Assembly (NCBI GenBank): GCA_965242595.1
Contig: OZ251464.1
Location: 2,757,535-2,821,534, forward strand
DNA from: SP197 sp965242595
GTDB lineage: Bacteria > Pseudomonadota > Alphaproteobacteria > SP197
DNA: 64,000 nucleotides
Direction: 5' to 3'
The translations under genes were made by a program, and so were the position numbers. Below the pieces are notes generated by a model that ran no database searches, was not told where the DNA came from, and saw nothing but the letters and a program-made list of their open reading frames with translations. Below are positions 1 through 9,079 of the stretch, in pieces (positions within the stretch are counted from its first letter, which is position 1; each line of letters opens with the position of its first letter).

Positions 1-327
1 CGGGGGCTGGGGGTGCGGGCGGCGATCGCCGAAAGCTTCGAACGCATCCACCGTTCCAATCTGATCGGCATGGGCGTGCTGCCGCTGCAATTCGCCGACG
101 GCGAAGGCTGGCGTCAGCTGGGGCTGGACGGCAGCGAAACATGGCATATCGCCATCCCGCCGGGCGAGCTGCGCCCGGGCATGACGGTGGAGGCCGAGAT
201 CGCGCGCGCCAGCGGCGGCAGCGACAAGGTGGCGCTGGCGGTGCGCATCGACACCGGCGACGAGGCCGCCTTCTACCGGAGCGGCGGCATCCTTCAGCAC
301 TGCCTGGCGGCGCGCGCCGGGGCGTAG
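1..327 (+). CDS. acnA: Aconitate hydratase, C-terminal end (partial)
   Basis: The reading frame is open from the first base, so the 5' part lies outside the window and only about 108 residues remain. They contain the swivel-domain block AESFERIHRSNLIGMGVLP, which is highly characteristic of the AcnA/IRP1 type of aconitase (citrate to isocitrate, TCA cycle, cytoplasmic). The Fe-S cysteines would lie upstream and cannot be seen. The gene converges on pnp with about 60 bases between the stops. I saw no convincing terminator there. Confidence 0.93.
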   Translation, partial: RGLGVRAAIAESFERIHRSNLIGMGVLPLQFADGEGWRQLGLDGSETWHIAIPPGELRPGMTVEAEIARASGGSDKVALAVRIDTGDEAAFYRSGGILQHCLAARAGA

Positions 328-388
328 CCCTGGCCCGCGCCGCCCGTGATGGCAACCGTGACGGCGGGCGCGCCCACCGCCGGACGCG

Positions 389-2587
389 TCAGCCGGCTTC
401 GCGGCGCGGGCGGGGGCGGCGCGGGCGGTCTTCGCCATCGCCATGCCCGAACCGTTCGGCCCGGCGCCTGGCGTCGCGTTCGGCGATGGCGGCGGAGATG
501 TCCTCGCCGCTTTCCTGATCGACCACGCGCATGGAAAGCTTCACCTTGCCGCGCTCGTCGATGGCCAGCACCTTCACCTTCACCCGGTCGCCTTCCTTCA
601 CCACATCGCCCACGGTGGCGACGCGGCCTTCCGCCAGCTCGGAGATGTGGACCAGGCCGTCGCGCTTGCCGATGAAGTTCACGAAGGCGCCGAATTCCAG
701 GCATTTCACCACCGTGCCGTCATAGACGGTGCCGATCTCCGGCTCGGCCACGATGTCGCGAATCGCCTTCAGCGCCACCTCGGTGGCGGCGTTGTCGGCC
801 GAGGCGATCTTCACGGTGCCGTCGTCCTCGATGTCGATCTTGGTGCCCGATTGTTCGGTGATCTCGCGGATGACCTTGCCGCCGGGGCCGATGATGTCGC
901 GGATGCGGTCGGTGGGGATGTGGATGGTGGTGATGCGCGGGGCGAAATCCGAAAGCCGCTCGCGGCTGGCGCCGATGGCCTTGGCCATCTCGTCCAGGAT
1001 GTGCAGGCGCCCTTCCCGCGCCTGGGCCAGCGCGGTTCTCATGATCTCTTCGCCGATGCCGGCGATCTTGATGTCCATCTGCAGGCTGGTGATGCCGGCC
1101 TCGGTGCCGGCGACCTTGAAATCCATATCGCCCAGATGGTCTTCGTCGCCCAGGATGTCGGAGAGCACGGCGACGCGCTCGCCCTCCTTGATCAGGCCCA
1201 TGGCGATGCCGGCGCAGGGGCGCTTCAGCGGCACGCCGGCATCCATCAGCGCCAGCGAGCTGCCGCACACCGTGGCCATGGAGGAGGAGCCGTTGGATTC
1301 GGTGATCTCCGAGACGACGCGGATGGTGTAGGGGAACGCCTCGCGCCCTGGCATCAGCGGGCGGATGGCCCGCCAGGCGAGCTTGCCATGGCCGATTTCG
1401 CGCCGGCCCGGCGAGCGCAGGAACGACGCCTCGCCCACCGAATAGGGCGGGAAGTTGTAGTGGAGCATGAAGCGTTCCCGGTATTCGCCTTCCAGCGCGT
1501 CCATGATCTGCTCGTCCTGGCCGGTGCCCAGGGTGGCGGTGACCAGCGCCTGGGTTTCGCCGCGGGTGAACAGGGCCGAGCCATGGGCGCGCCCCAGCAC
1601 CCCCACCTCGGCGACGATGGGGCGCACATCGGCCCGTCCGCGCCCGTCGATGCGGGCACCGCCGGCCAGGGTGGCCTCGCGCAAGGTGGCCTTTTCCAGC
1701 GCCTTCAGCTGACCTTCCAGCGCCTGCGATTCGGCTTCGTCGGCCAGCTCCTGCCGGGCGGCGTCCTTGGCGGCGGCGATCCTGGCCTGGCGGGCCTGCT
1801 TGTCGGGCTCCTGGAAGGCTTCGGCCAGCGCGGCGCCCGCCAGCGCCTGGACGCGGGAGGCGAGCGCGCTGTGGTCCTGGGCCGCCGGCAGCTCCCACGG
1901 TTCCCTGGCGCAGGCCTCGGCGAGCTCGACGATGGCGTCGATCACCGGCTGGAAGGCGCGGTGGGCGAAGGTGACGGCGCCCAGCATCTCCTCTTCGGAG
2001 AGCTCGTGGGCCTCCGATTCCACCATCATCACCGCATCGGCGCGCCCGGCCACCACCAGATCCAGCCGGCTTTCGGCCATCCGCTCCAGAGGGGGGTTCA
2101 GCACATAGTCGCCGTCGATGAAGCCCACCCGGGCACCGGCGATGGGGCCCATGAAGGGGATGCCGGAAAGGGTCAGCGCCGCCGAGGCGCCGATCAGCGC
2201 GACGATATCGGGGTCGTTTTCCAGATCGTGGGAGAGCACGGTGCAGATCACCTGCGTCTCGTTGCGGAATCCGGGCGCGAACAGCGGGCGGATGGAACGA
2301 TCGACGATGCGCGAGGACAGGGTTTCCTTTTCGCCCGGCCGGCCTTCGCGCTTGAAGAAGCCGCCGGGAATCTTGCCGGCCGCGAAGGCCTTTTCCTGGT
2401 AGTTCACGGTGAGCGGGAAGAAATCGATGCCTTCGCGGGGCTGGCGCTGGGCGACGGCGGTGCAGAGCACCGTGGTATCGCCATAGCTGGCCAGCACGGC
2501 GCCGTCGGCCTGGCGGGCGATGCGCCCGGTCTCCAGAACCAGCTTGCGCCCGCCCCAGACGATGTCCTTCCTGTGAATGGTCAACAT
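389..2587 (-). CDS. pnp: Polyribonucleotide nucleotidyltransferase (PNPase)
   Basis: This 732-residue 3'-5' phosphorolytic exoribonuclease has the usual family length and order: first RNase PH domain (about 5-215), alpha-helical linker, second RNase PH domain (about 325-550), KH domain with the loop IIGPGGKVIREI, and S1 domain (VYDGTVVKCLEFGAFV). The catalytic-site segment DILGDEDHLGDMDFKVAGT with its conserved aspartates is intact. The tail is basic and arginine-rich, as in alphaproteobacterial PNPases that join RNase E in the degradosome. The start ATG-TTG-ACC has AAGGAG upstream. It is the last gene of the rimP-to-pnp group and follows rpsO after a hairpin. Confidence 0.98.
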   Translation of the reverse strand: MLTIHRKDIVWGGRKLVLETGRIARQADGAVLASYGDTTVLCTAVAQRQPREGIDFFPLTVNYQEKAFAAGKIPGGFFKREGRPGEKETLSSRIVDRSIRPLFAPGFRNETQVICTVLSHDLENDPDIVALIGASAALTLSGIPFMGPIAGARVGFIDGDYVLNPPLERMAESRLDLVVAGRADAVMMVESEAHELSEEEMLGAVTFAHRAFQPVIDAIVELAEACAREPWELPAAQDHSALASRVQALAGAALAEAFQEPDKQARQARIAAAKDAARQELADEAESQALEGQLKALEKATLREATLAGGARIDGRGRADVRPIVAEVGVLGRAHGSALFTRGETQALVTATLGTGQDEQIMDALEGEYRERFMLHYNFPPYSVGEASFLRSPGRREIGHGKLAWRAIRPLMPGREAFPYTIRVVSEITESNGSSSMATVCGSSLALMDAGVPLKRPCAGIAMGLIKEGERVAVLSDILGDEDHLGDMDFKVAGTEAGITSLQMDIKIAGIGEEIMRTALAQAREGRLHILDEMAKAIGASRERLSDFAPRITTIHIPTDRIRDIIGPGGKVIREITEQSGTKIDIEDDGTVKIASADNAATEVALKAIRDIVAEPEIGTVYDGTVVKCLEFGAFVNFIGKRDGLVHISELAEGRVATVGDVVKEGDRVKVKVLAIDERGKVKLSMRVVDQESGEDISAAIAERDARRRAERFGHGDGEDRPRRPRPRREAG

Positions 2588-2605
2588 CTCTTGTCTCCTT
2601 CAGAC

Positions 2606-2626
2606 GGCGGCGGCCTTTGCGCCGCC
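2606..2626 (-). promoter_or_regulatory. Hairpin between rpsO and pnp
   Basis: A 7-bp GC stem (GGCGGCG with CGCCGCC) and a 7-base loop lie in the 97-base gap between the rpsO stop and the pnp start. There is no T run after it on the transcribed strand, so it is not a clear rho-independent terminator. In enterobacteria the same interval carries an rpsO terminator and the RNase III hairpin through which PNPase represses itself. A similar processing role here is inference from position. Confidence 0.45.
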
Positions 2627-2684
2627 GCGGCGATGCGCGGCCGTCCCGCCCGGCCGATGCCGAACCGCGCTGTCGTTGACGGCC

Positions 2685-2954
2685 TCAGCGCCTGAGGCCG
2701 AGGCTGGCGATGAGCGTGCGGTAACGCTCCTCGCTCCTGCTGCGCAGATAGTCGAGCAGAGAGCGGCGCCGGCTGACCAGCAGCAGCAGGCCGCGCCGGG
2801 AATGTTTATCCTTGCGGTGGGTCTTGAAGTGCTGGGTGAGATTGGCGATGCGCTCGCTCAGGATCGCCACCTGCACTTCGGGCGAGCCGGTATCGCCCTG
2901 TTCGCGGCCGTAGCGCGCGATGAGCTCGGCCTTGCGTTCGACGGTGATCGACAT
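2685..2954 (-). CDS. rpsO: 30S ribosomal protein S15
   Basis: The 89-residue product begins MSITVERKAELIARYGREQ and carries the S15 16S-rRNA binding core (DTGSPEVQVAIL, then SRRGLLLLVSRRRSLLDYL). It binds the 16S platform early in 30S assembly. An ATG two codons upstream, at 2960, overlaps the truB stop. The ATG at 2954 is preferred because AGGGGA sits about 6 bases before it and the resulting N-terminus matches the family. The gene is translationally close-coupled to truB and followed by pnp, the classical arrangement. Confidence 0.96.
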   Translation of the reverse strand: MSITVERKAELIARYGREQGDTGSPEVQVAILSERIANLTQHFKTHRKDKHSRRGLLLLVSRRRSLLDYLRSRSEERYRTLIASLGLRR

Positions 2955-2956
2955 CT

Positions 2957-3898
2957 TCATTCCCCTGCCAGATTGAACACGCGCAGCGGCCGCAGGCTGC
3001 CGGCCGTGACCTCGCCGATGGCGACGAGGCAGCGACCGGCCATGACCCGACGGATGCCGCCGCCTTCGCCGGCCACCGCCACCCGGCGCCCCTGCCGCAG
3101 CAGCTGCGCCTTCGCTGCCGTGACGGCAAGCGCCGGGATGTCGTCCAGCGCCGTCTCCACAGGCAGAAGCGCCCCCGAAGGCAGCGCGCTTTTACCACAT
3201 TCGCCGAGGGTATCCACCGCAATCGCCATGTTGTGCGAAAAAGGCCCCACCCGCGTGCGGCGCAGGGCCGCGACATGGGCCAGCGTTCCCAGGCACCGCG
3301 CCAGATCCCGCCCCAGGGCGCGGATATAGGTGCCCTTGCCGCACACCGCCTCGAAACTGGCGCGGTCGCGGTCCGGGATGGCGATAAGGCGCAGGCTGTG
3401 AACCGTGACCCGGCGCGGGGCGAGGGCGACCGGCAGGCCGCGCCGGGCCAGATCGTAAGCGCGGCGGCCCGCCAGCTTCACGGCGGAAAAGGCGGGCGGC
3501 ACCTGTTCGATGCTGCCGGTGAAGGCGGCCAGCGCAGCCTGGATGTGTTCGCGGCGGGGGCGGACGGCGCAGCTTGCCACCACCTCGCCCTCGCTGTCGT
3601 CGGTGGCGGTGGCCTCGCCCCAGCGCAGGGTGAAGCGATAGACCTTGGCGGCGTCCTGGCACCAGGGGACGGTTTTGGTGGCCTCGCCCAGGGCCACCGG
3701 CAGCACGCCGACGGCGGCGGGATCCAGGGTGCCGCCATGGCCCAGCTTGGCCGCGCCGGTGGCGCGCCGCACCCGGCCCAGCGCCTGGGTGGAGGTCATG
3801 CCGGGCGGCTTGTCCACCACCAGCCAGCCATCGATGCGGCGCCTGGCGCGCCGTGGCGGTGGCGCCGCTGCGGCCGCTTTAGCCGGTTCAGGCACCAT
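2957..3898 (-). CDS. truB: tRNA pseudouridine(55) synthase
   Basis: TruB converts U55 of tRNA to pseudouridine in the T loop. The catalytic block is GHGGTLDPAAVGVLPVALG, containing the nucleophilic aspartate, preceded by GWLVVDKPPGMTS. The C-terminal region has a PUA-like part. The frame is open 43 codons further upstream, but that stretch overlaps rbfA in another frame and reads as low-complexity shadow sequence. The ATG at 3898 gives a 313-residue protein with an Ala/Pro/Arg-rich leader. It overlaps the rbfA end by 11 bases and its stop overlaps the upstream ATG of rpsO. Confidence 0.95.
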   Translation of the reverse strand: MVPEPAKAAAAAPPPRRARRRIDGWLVVDKPPGMTSTQALGRVRRATGAAKLGHGGTLDPAAVGVLPVALGEATKTVPWCQDAAKVYRFTLRWGEATATDDSEGEVVASCAVRPRREHIQAALAAFTGSIEQVPPAFSAVKLAGRRAYDLARRGLPVALAPRRVTVHSLRLIAIPDRDRASFEAVCGKGTYIRALGRDLARCLGTLAHVAALRRTRVGPFSHNMAIAVDTLGECGKSALPSGALLPVETALDDIPALAVTAAKAQLLRQGRRVAVAGEGGGIRRVMAGRCLVAIGEVTAGSLRPLRVFNLAGE

Positions 3899-4259
3899 CG
3901 GCGCGGCGCAGCAGGGCGCCGATGCGCTGGCTTCGCTCGAAGCCGGTGTCGGGCTGGAAGGCCAGCTGGGGCGCGGCGCGCAGCTGGAGGCGGCGCGCGA
4001 TCCGGGCGCGCAGATAGGGTGCCGCACGCTCCAGCCCGGCCATGGCCTCGGCCAGCCCTTCGCCGCCCAGGGGCATGACGAAGCAGGTGGCGCGGCGCAG
4101 ATCGGGGGTCATGCGCACCTCGGAGACGGTGATGGCGCGCCCGGCCAGCGCCCGATCGCGGATGGCGCCGCGGGCGAACAGCTCTGCCAGGGCGTGGCGG
4201 ACCTCCTCGCCCACCCGCAGCTGCCGCTGGCCCGGCGCGCCCCTGACCTGCCTGACCAT
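3888..4259 (-). CDS. rbfA: Ribosome-binding factor A
   Basis: This 123-residue KH-like cold-shock assembly factor acts on the 5' helix region of 16S rRNA during 30S maturation. The family pattern is visible: the N-terminal RVGEEVRHALAEL, then ITVSEVRMTPDLRRATCFVMPLGG, then RRLQLRAAPQLAFQPDTGFERSQRI split across the last third. It is slightly short, as in other alphaproteobacteria, without a long charged C-terminal tail. It lies 9 bases after infB and overlaps truB, so it is co-transcribed with both. Confidence 0.95.
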   Translation of the reverse strand: MVRQVRGAPGQRQLRVGEEVRHALAELFARGAIRDRALAGRAITVSEVRMTPDLRRATCFVMPLGGEGLAEAMAGLERAAPYLRARIARRLQLRAAPQLAFQPDTGFERSQRIGALLRRADGA

Positions 4260-4268
4260 GGCACCGCC

Positions 4269-6839
4269 TCAGGCTTCGGCGCTGCGGGCGACGGCGATGC
4301 GTTCATAGGCCTCGATCTCGTCGCCCACCTCGATGTCCTGGTGGCCTTCCAGCCGGATGCCGCATTCGCTGCCCTGCTTGATCTCGCGCACCTCGTCCTT
4401 GTGGTGGCGCAGCGAGGCGATGGCGCCATCGAACAGGATGTGGCCGGCGCGCAGCAGGCGGACCTTGGCGTTGCGGCGGACGACGCCGTCCATGATGCGG
4501 CAGCCGGCGATGCGGCCCAGCTTGGAGATATCGAAGGTTTCCAGCACCTGGGCGGCGCCCAGCACCTTTTCCTCGCTGACCGGCGCCAGCAAGCCGGAGA
4601 GCATGGTTTCGGCCTCGTCCAGCAGCTCGTAGATGATGCGGTGATAGCGCAGCTCTACGCCTTCCTTTTCGGCCAGGCGGCGGGCCTGGCTGTTGGCGCG
4701 GACATTGAAGCCGAAGACGATGGCGTTGGAGGCCTTGGCCAGCGTGACATCGCTTTCGTTGATGCCGCCTACCGCCGCCAGCAGCACCCGCGGCCTGACC
4801 TCTTCGCCGCCCAGTTGCTCCAGGCTTTGGGCGATGGCTTCGGCCGAGCCATCGACATCGGCCTTGACCACCAGCGCCAGCTCTCTGGCCTGGCCGGCGG
4901 CGATGCTGGCGAGCAGCTGTTCGACCGAACTGCGCCCGACGGTGGCAATTTTGCGCTGCCGCTCCTGCTCTTCGCGATAGGCGGCGATCTCGCGCGCGCG
5001 GCGTTCGTTTTCGACCGCCACGAACTCGTCGCCGGCCGCCGGCGTCCCGGACAGCCCCAGCACCTCGACCGCCGCCGCCGGGCCGGCCGCCTTCACATGG
5101 GCCCCGCGATCGTCCACCAGGGCGCGGATGCGGCCCCATTCCCTGCCCACGACCACGATGTCGCCGACGCTGAGCGTGCCGCGCTGCACCAGCACGGTGG
5201 AGACGGCGCCGCGGCCCTTTTCCAGCCTAGCCTCGACCACCACGCCTTCGGCGGCGCGTTCGGGATTGGCCCGCAGCTCCAGCAACTCGGCCTGCAGCAG
5301 GATGGTTTCCTTGAGCTTGTCCAGGCCCGCGCCCGTTTTCGCCGAAACCTCCACATCCAGCACCTCGCCGCCCATGGCCTCGACCACCAGCTCGTGCTGC
5401 AGCAGATCCTGGCGTACCTTGCCGGGATCGGCCCCTGGCAGATCGCATTTGTTGATGGCGACGACCAGCGGCACGGCGGCGGCACGGGCGTGATCGATGG
5501 CCTCGCGGGTCTGGGGCATGACGGAATCGTCGGCCGCCACCACCAGCACCACGATATCGGTGACATCGGCACCGCGCGCGCGCATGGCGGTGAAGGCGGC
5601 ATGGCCCGGCGTATCCAGGAACATGATGGTGCCGGCACCGGCGAGCTCCACCCGATGGGCGCCGATATGCTGGGTGATGCCGCCCGCCTCGCCGGCGGCC
5701 ACGTCGGTTTTGCGCAGGGCGTCCAGCAGCGAGGTTTTGCCGTGATCGACATGGCCCATCACCGTGACCACCGGCGGGCGGGGGCGTTTGAGCTCTTCGG
5801 CATCGTCGTCCTGTTTGAGGCCAACCTCGACATCGGCCGCCGAGACACGGCGCGCCTTGTGACCGAACTCTTCCACCAGCAACTCGGCCGTGTCGGCGTC
5901 GATGGCCTGGTTGATGGTGACCATCTGCCCCAGCTCCATCAGCCGTTTGACCACCTCGCCGCCGCGCACCGCCATGCGGTTGGCGAGCTCGCCTACCGGG
6001 ATGGCTTCGGGGACGACGATCTCGCGCTGGAACTTCCTGGCCGGGCCGCTGGAACTGCGCTGGCCGGCCTGCTGCTGGCGCAGCTTTTCGCGGGCGCGCC
6101 GCGCCGCCGCCAGGCTGCGCGCCCGCTCCTCGCCATCGTCGCCCGCCAGCGCCTGGGCGACGGTGAGCTTGCCGCGCCGGCGGCGATCGCCGGGCCGGGT
6201 TTTGGGCGCCAGCGGCGAGCGGCGCTCGCGCCGGGGGCGGCGGGCTTCTTCCTCTTCGGGCCGCGCCGTCGTGGTGGCGGGCGGGGCCGGATCGGCGCCG
6301 CGGCGCGGTTCGGCCAGGCGGCTGGCCTGTTCCTCGGCCTTCTGCCGCGCTTCCTCCTCGCGCTGGCGGCGTTCCGCCTCGGCTTCGGCCTGGCGGCGGG
6401 CTTCCTCGCGCTCGGCCTCGATCCTGGCCTCTTCCTCGCTGCGCAGGGCCGCCTCGGCTTCGGCCTGGCGGCGGGCTTCTTCCTCCAGCTTGCGCGCCTC
6501 GCTCAGCGCGCGCATACGGCTTTCGCGCTCTTCGGGGGTCAGCGTCTTGAGGATCAGGGGGGCGCGGGGGCGCCCCTTCGCTGGCGCGCTGGCGGCGGGC
6601 CGTTCCACGGGCTTCGCCGACGGCGGGGCGGGGGTGGGCGCCGCCGCTTCCGGCTTGGCATCGCCGCGCCCGGGGCGGATGACGTGCCGCTTTTTGACCT
6701 CGACCTGCACCACCTTGGTGCGCCCGTGGCTGAAACTCTGGCGAGTCTGGCCGCCCGATATCGTCTTGCGTCTTTCAAGGCGGACACCGCCGCTGCTGCG
6801 GGCGGGCGCCCTGGACCTCCTGTCGCCTTCGTCCGTCAT
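4269..6839 (-). CDS. infB: Translation initiation factor IF-2
   Basis: This 856-residue GTPase places initiator fMet-tRNA on the 30S subunit. The G motifs are intact: GHVDHGKTSLLD near residue 360, DTPGHAAFT, and NKCDLPG. Ahead of them is a long Glu/Ala/Arg-rich linker (roughly residues 130-250) typical of alphaproteobacterial IF-2, and the N-terminal block VVQVEVKKRH. The frame stays open to 6959, but the ATG at 6839 (MTDEGDRRSRAP) is chosen because it overlaps the ylxR stop by 4 bases and begins at the usual family N-terminus. Confidence 0.97.
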   Translation of the reverse strand: MTDEGDRRSRAPARSSGGVRLERRKTISGGQTRQSFSHGRTKVVQVEVKKRHVIRPGRGDAKPEAAAPTPAPPSAKPVERPAASAPAKGRPRAPLILKTLTPEERESRMRALSEARKLEEEARRQAEAEAALRSEEEARIEAEREEARRQAEAEAERRQREEEARQKAEEQASRLAEPRRGADPAPPATTTARPEEEEARRPRRERRSPLAPKTRPGDRRRRGKLTVAQALAGDDGEERARSLAAARRAREKLRQQQAGQRSSSGPARKFQREIVVPEAIPVGELANRMAVRGGEVVKRLMELGQMVTINQAIDADTAELLVEEFGHKARRVSAADVEVGLKQDDDAEELKRPRPPVVTVMGHVDHGKTSLLDALRKTDVAAGEAGGITQHIGAHRVELAGAGTIMFLDTPGHAAFTAMRARGADVTDIVVLVVAADDSVMPQTREAIDHARAAAVPLVVAINKCDLPGADPGKVRQDLLQHELVVEAMGGEVLDVEVSAKTGAGLDKLKETILLQAELLELRANPERAAEGVVVEARLEKGRGAVSTVLVQRGTLSVGDIVVVGREWGRIRALVDDRGAHVKAAGPAAAVEVLGLSGTPAAGDEFVAVENERRAREIAAYREEQERQRKIATVGRSSVEQLLASIAAGQARELALVVKADVDGSAEAIAQSLEQLGGEEVRPRVLLAAVGGINESDVTLAKASNAIVFGFNVRANSQARRLAEKEGVELRYHRIIYELLDEAETMLSGLLAPVSEEKVLGAAQVLETFDISKLGRIAGCRIMDGVVRRNAKVRLLRAGHILFDGAIASLRHHKDEVREIKQGSECGIRLEGHQDIEVGDEIEAYERIAVARSAEA

Positions 6840-7438
6840 CCCTGGCGTCCTTCCCTGCCCTGGCCCGGCGCCGTGCGCAAACCGGCCAGCCGGGCGCATT
6901 CGCCCTCGATCTTCGCCGCCAGCCGGCCGGGCGCCAGGGCGACATGCACCGCCCGGCAACGGCCGAAGGGCGCCCCCAGCTCGGCAGCGTCCAGCAGACG
7001 GATGGTGCGGGGTGCGGCCGCGCCCGCCAGCTTGCGCAGGCCGTCCATAGAACCATCGCGGGCATGCAGCAACACCGCGCCGTCATGCGCCAGCCGAGCG
7101 CGGCATTTTTCGAACCCCGCCACCGCCTCGCCGGCACGCCGCGCCAGACCCAGCAGGGCGACGATGCGGGCGGTCATCAAGCGCTCCACCGTGTCGGCCA
7201 GCCCGGCCTCGGCCCTGGCGGCGCTTTTGAAGGCGCGGGGAAACAGGTTTTTGGCGACCGCCCGTTCGATGGCCGCCCGCCGCGCGCCGACCCAGGCGCC
7301 GCGGCCCGGCAGGCGCCGGGTGAGATCGGGCACCACGCGGCCATCGGGCGCCAGCGCGAAACGCACCAGCGTTTCGGCGCTGCCGCTTTCGCCCGTGGCG
7401 AGGCAGCGGCGCAACCCGTCGCTATCCCTGCCAGCCAT
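6836..7438 (-). CDS. YlxR-family RNA-binding protein fused to an L7Ae-like domain
   Basis: The first 80-90 residues match the YlxR (DUF448) fold: RRCLATGES near the start, VRFALAPDGRVVPDL, then LPGRGAWVGARRAAIERAVAKNLF cut across the domain end. The second half (ARIVALLGLARRAGEAVAGFEKCRARL) resembles an L7Ae/L30e RNA-binding domain. Such two-domain proteins are standard between nusA and infB in alphaproteobacteria. The molecular role is poorly known. Ylx proteins are thought to bind RNA in ribosome assembly or transcription. The gene lies 14 bases after nusA and overlaps infB. Confidence 0.88.
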   Translation of the reverse strand: MAGRDSDGLRRCLATGESGSAETLVRFALAPDGRVVPDLTRRLPGRGAWVGARRAAIERAVAKNLFPRAFKSAARAEAGLADTVERLMTARIVALLGLARRAGEAVAGFEKCRARLAHDGAVLLHARDGSMDGLRKLAGAAAPRTIRLLDAAELGAPFGRCRAVHVALAPGRLAAKIEGECARLAGLRTAPGQGREGRQG

Positions 7439-7452
7439 GGCCGCCGCCGCCG

Positions 7453-9075
7453 TCAGGGCGCGGCCTCTGCCGGAGCGGAAGGCCGCTCTTCACCAGCGCT
7501 GCCCTCGCCGCCATCTTCCGGCGCCTCGTCTTCGTCGGCGAACCAGTGGGCGCGGGCGGCCATGACGATGGCGTTGGCATCCTCGATGGCGAGATAGCCG
7601 GGCAGGATGTCCTCCATCAGCTCGTCGGCGGCCAGATCGCCCAGATCGTCCAGCGTCTTGATCCCCTTCTCGCCCATCTCCACCAGCATGGTGGGGGTGA
7701 GGCCTTCGATCCCGGCCACGGCGTCTTCCACGCCCAGTTCGCGGCGGCGCTGGTTCATCTGGCGGTCGCGCTCTTCCACGAAGGCCAGCGCCCGGCTTTG
7801 CAGTTCGTGGCCGACGGTCTCGTCCAGGCCCTCGATGGCAACCAGCTCCTCGACCGGCACATAGGCGACCTCATCGGCCTCGCTGAAGCCTTCGGTGACC
7901 AGCAGCCGGGCCAGCACATCGTCGACATCCAGCGCGTCCATGAAATGCTCGCTCTTCTGGCGCATCTCTTCGATGCGGCGTTCGGACTCGTCGCTTTCGG
8001 TCATGATGTCGATGTCCCAGCCGACCAGCTGGGAGGCGAGGCGGACATTCTGCCCGCGCCTGCCGATGGCGAGCGAGAGCTGGTCGTCGGGCACCACCAC
8101 CTCCATGCGGCGCTCGTCCTCGTCCATCACCACCTTGGCCACCTCGGCCGGCTGCAGGGCGTTGACGACGCAGGTCGGGATGTCGGGCGACCAGGGGATG
8201 ATGTCGATCTTCTCGTTGTTGAGCTCGTTCACCACCGCCTGCACCCGGCTGCCCCGCATGCCGACACAGGCGCCGACCGGATCGATGGAGCTGTCGTTCG
8301 ACATCACGGCGATCTTGGCCCGGCTGCCGGGATCGCGCGCCACCGCCTTGATCTCGATGATGCCGTCGTAGATCTCCGGCACCTCCTGGGCGAACAGCTT
8401 GACCATGAACTGGGGGTGGGTGCGGCTGAGGAAGATCTGCGGCCCGCGCTGTTCCTGGCAGACGCGGGAGATATAGGCACGCACGCGCTTCTCGCTCCTG
8501 TCCTCGCGGCTTTCGTCGAAGGTGAACTCGCCCGGCACGCATTCGTCGCGGCGCAGCAGCGCCTCGGCCTTGCCCAGATCGACGATCAGGTTGCCGTGCT
8601 CGCGGTTCTTGACATAGCCGATGACGATCTCGCCCACCCGGTCCTTGTATTCGTTGTATTGCCGCTCCCGCTCGGCCTCGCGCACCTTCTGCACGATCAC
8701 CTGCTTGGCGGCCTGCACGGCGATGCGGCCGAACTCCACCGGCGGCAGTTCGGTGGCGATGAAATCGCCCACCTGGGCGATGGGGTTGTGGGTGCGCCGC
8801 GCCTCTTCCAGCCCGATCTGCACGGCGGGCGTCTCCACCGCCTCGTCTTCCACCACTTCGACGAAGCGGCGCAGCGTGACCGCACCGGAGGCGCGGTCGA
8901 TCTGGGCGCGGATGTCGAATTCGTTGCCGTATTTGCGTCTGCCGGCGTGCTGGATCGCCTGTTCCATCGCCTCGATCACGGTCTCGCGCTCGATCCCCTT
9001 CTCGCGGGCGACCGCATCGGCGATCTGGACCATCTCCTGATAATCGGCGCCCGCCATGGCCTCGCTGGCTGCCAT
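7453..9075 (-). CDS. nusA: Transcription termination/antitermination protein NusA
   Basis: NusA binds RNA polymerase near the exit channel and controls pausing, termination and antitermination. The 540 residues hold the N-terminal RNAP-binding domain (about 1-130), the S1 domain (VGEIVIGYVKNREHGNLIVDL region), two KH domains (VGMRGSRVQAVVNEL and AIGRRGQNVRLASQL), then two acidic helical AR-type repeats and an acidic Glu/Asp/Ala tail. A second ATG six codons in (MAGADYQEM) is a possible start. It lies 4 bases after rimP, the usual rimP-nusA coupling. Confidence 0.97.
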   Translation of the reverse strand: MAASEAMAGADYQEMVQIADAVAREKGIERETVIEAMEQAIQHAGRRKYGNEFDIRAQIDRASGAVTLRRFVEVVEDEAVETPAVQIGLEEARRTHNPIAQVGDFIATELPPVEFGRIAVQAAKQVIVQKVREAERERQYNEYKDRVGEIVIGYVKNREHGNLIVDLGKAEALLRRDECVPGEFTFDESREDRSEKRVRAYISRVCQEQRGPQIFLSRTHPQFMVKLFAQEVPEIYDGIIEIKAVARDPGSRAKIAVMSNDSSIDPVGACVGMRGSRVQAVVNELNNEKIDIIPWSPDIPTCVVNALQPAEVAKVVMDEDERRMEVVVPDDQLSLAIGRRGQNVRLASQLVGWDIDIMTESDESERRIEEMRQKSEHFMDALDVDDVLARLLVTEGFSEADEVAYVPVEELVAIEGLDETVGHELQSRALAFVEERDRQMNQRRRELGVEDAVAGIEGLTPTMLVEMGEKGIKTLDDLGDLAADELMEDILPGYLAIEDANAIVMAARAHWFADEDEAPEDGGEGSAGEERPSAPAEAAP

Positions 9076-9079
9076 CGCC

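Noticed and set aside
443..2695. Long opposite-strand frames over pnp, gdhB (35077-40014), the ABC exporter (17463-20543) and infB
   Set aside because: They mirror conserved genes, have biased shadow composition and no domains.
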